Of a DNA stretch of 20,891 nt, positions 20,336-20,891 are shown piece by piece. Below the pieces are notes generated by a model that was not told the DNA's origin, ran no database searches, and saw nothing but the letters and a program-made list of their open reading frames with translations. Each line of letters starts with the position of its first letter. Positions within the stretch are counted from its first letter, which is position 1. Both the position numbers and the translations under genes were made by a program. Location of the stretch: positions 1-20,891 of the IMG/VR virus record IMGVR_UViG_3300021379_000102, one strand, 5' to 3'. The DNA is from a virus.

Positions 20336-20891
20336 TTAATATGTCCCTTCTGTTGCCATGTTTACATAGATAGTATCAACTACCTTCTCAAAGAAGTCAA
20401 TGAGTTTCTCTGGTGTGTACTCTCTTTGATACTGTGTGCATCTGGTTGTACCCTTGACGTTACCACAGATAGACCGAAGCTTACCTTTCTCGCAATAGTG
20501 TAGTGTCTTATCCTCTGGTGGTAACTCAGGCAAGTCTGCCTTGTCAAGGCCACAGATATATAGCTTGGTCTTCTTGTGTGCTACGTGTCCAAAATCATAC
20601 TGGTCTATTAGTATAGTGAAACCGCCATACTCGTCTGTCTCTCCTACATCTGGTAGGTATTTACCGAATAACTTAGAGCCATTAGGATGCTCTAGTATCC
20701 CACCATTCTTGCGTATCATATCTATAGACCACAAGGCTAACTCTGCTTCACCTTCTCTGACATTGTGTGCCATGTGTGATAGCTTACCCCATGCTCTACA
20801 TGGTGGATGACAAACTACTGGCTGAGCTGCCTCATTGAAACTTAGGGCATCCCTGTCTGCATCATATACATCCCAACCCTTGCGCTTTTTA
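20336..20891 (-). CDS. DNA methyltransferase-like phage protein, 5' end outside the window
   Basis: The frame stays open from the stop at 20336 to the window edge, so the N-terminus is missing. An ATG at 20773 is internal, because conserved-looking sequence precedes it (GWDVYDADRDA, then VVCHPPCRAWGKL). The visible part has a Pro-Pro-Cys motif, as in motif IV of cytosine-5 methyltransferases (PPC), followed by an aliphatic stretch and the block GGILEHPNGSKLF. This combination recurs in a family of phage proteins usually labelled Dcm-like or hypothetical. Several cysteines lie near the C-terminus (CGLDKAD, HYCEKGKLRSICG, RCTQYQRE). If active it would modify phage or host DNA early in infection. 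The S-adenosylmethionine-binding N-terminal motifs cannot be seen here, so catalysis is unproven and a nuclease or glycosylase role is not excluded. The next gene begins one base after the stop. Confidence 0.6.
   Translation of the reverse strand, partial: KKRKGWDVYDADRDALSFNEAAQPVVCHPPCRAWGKLSHMAHNVREGEAELALWSIDMIRKNGGILEHPNGSKLFGKYLPDVGETDEYGGFTILIDQYDFGHVAHKKTKLYICGLDKADLPELPPEDKTLHYCEKGKLRSICGNVKGTTRCTQYQREYTPEKLIDFFEKVVDTIYVNMATEGTY

Noticed and set aside
1-20891. Many plus-strand ORFs of 60-120 codons
   Set aside because: They lie opposite long minus-strand genes with clear homology, have no consistent ribosome-binding sites, and their translations are low-complexity or Cys/Leu/Ser-rich. 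I read them as shadows; no plus-strand gene is supported.

Overview
The window is a 20.9-kb piece of a lytic T7-like podophage genome (Autographiviridae-type). Every gene I can support lies on the minus strand, so transcription runs from 20891 down to 1. The evidence is a near-collinear set of T7-like proteins: single-subunit RNA polymerase (gp1), SSB (gp2.5), endonuclease I (gp3), primase-helicase (gp4), DNA polymerase (gp5), 5'-3' exonuclease (gp6), connector (gp8), scaffold (gp9), capsid (gp10) and tail tubular proteins A and B (gp11, gp12). GC content looks to be in the low 40s percent by eye. A cobalamin-dependent (class II) ribonucleotide reductase and the style of the small genes suggest a marine phage, perhaps of an alphaproteobacterium; the host is inference.

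Layout in transcription order. (1) 20891-18354, early accessory region: a cut-off methyltransferase-like gene, then ten small, tightly packed and often overlapping genes of mostly unknown function, ending in a zinc-ribbon protein and a 54-residue membrane protein. (2) 18341-15919, the phage RNA polymerase, encoded as two ORFs (256 + 551 aa) that meet in an ATGA overlap. (3) 15859-9866, DNA replication and recombination: SSB, endonuclease I, two small acidic proteins, primase-helicase, DNA polymerase without a thioredoxin-binding insertion, an endonuclease VII-type nuclease, a small membrane protein and the exonuclease. (4) 9881-7152, nucleotide metabolism: a DUF3310 protein, a small unknown, a MazG-type pyrophosphohydrolase and class II RNR. 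(5) 7121-1, virion genes: a 60-aa protein, two tandem paralogous Pro-rich proteins, connector, scaffold, a 193-bp structured leader, capsid, a strong intrinsic terminator, two small basic proteins and tail tubular proteins A and B (B is cut by the window edge).

Regulation. A 14-bp word (TCTAAAGTACCACT) occurs in the gap before the virion genes and in the gap before the SSB gene, both reading with the genes. It is laid out like a single-subunit-RNAP promoter and resembles the SP6 promoter core. A third copy sits inverted at the start codon of the RNAP gene. The RNAP cassette is therefore bracketed by perfect 16-bp inverted repeats that, as promoters, would point outward. The split polymerase together with this arrangement is the most unusual thing in the window. 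The split could also be a single-base deletion or assembly error in an A run, and this needs checking first.

The only gene-free stretch over about 60 bp is the 193-bp capsid leader. No tRNA, CRISPR array, IS element, integrase, lysis gene, terminase or internal virion protein gene was seen.
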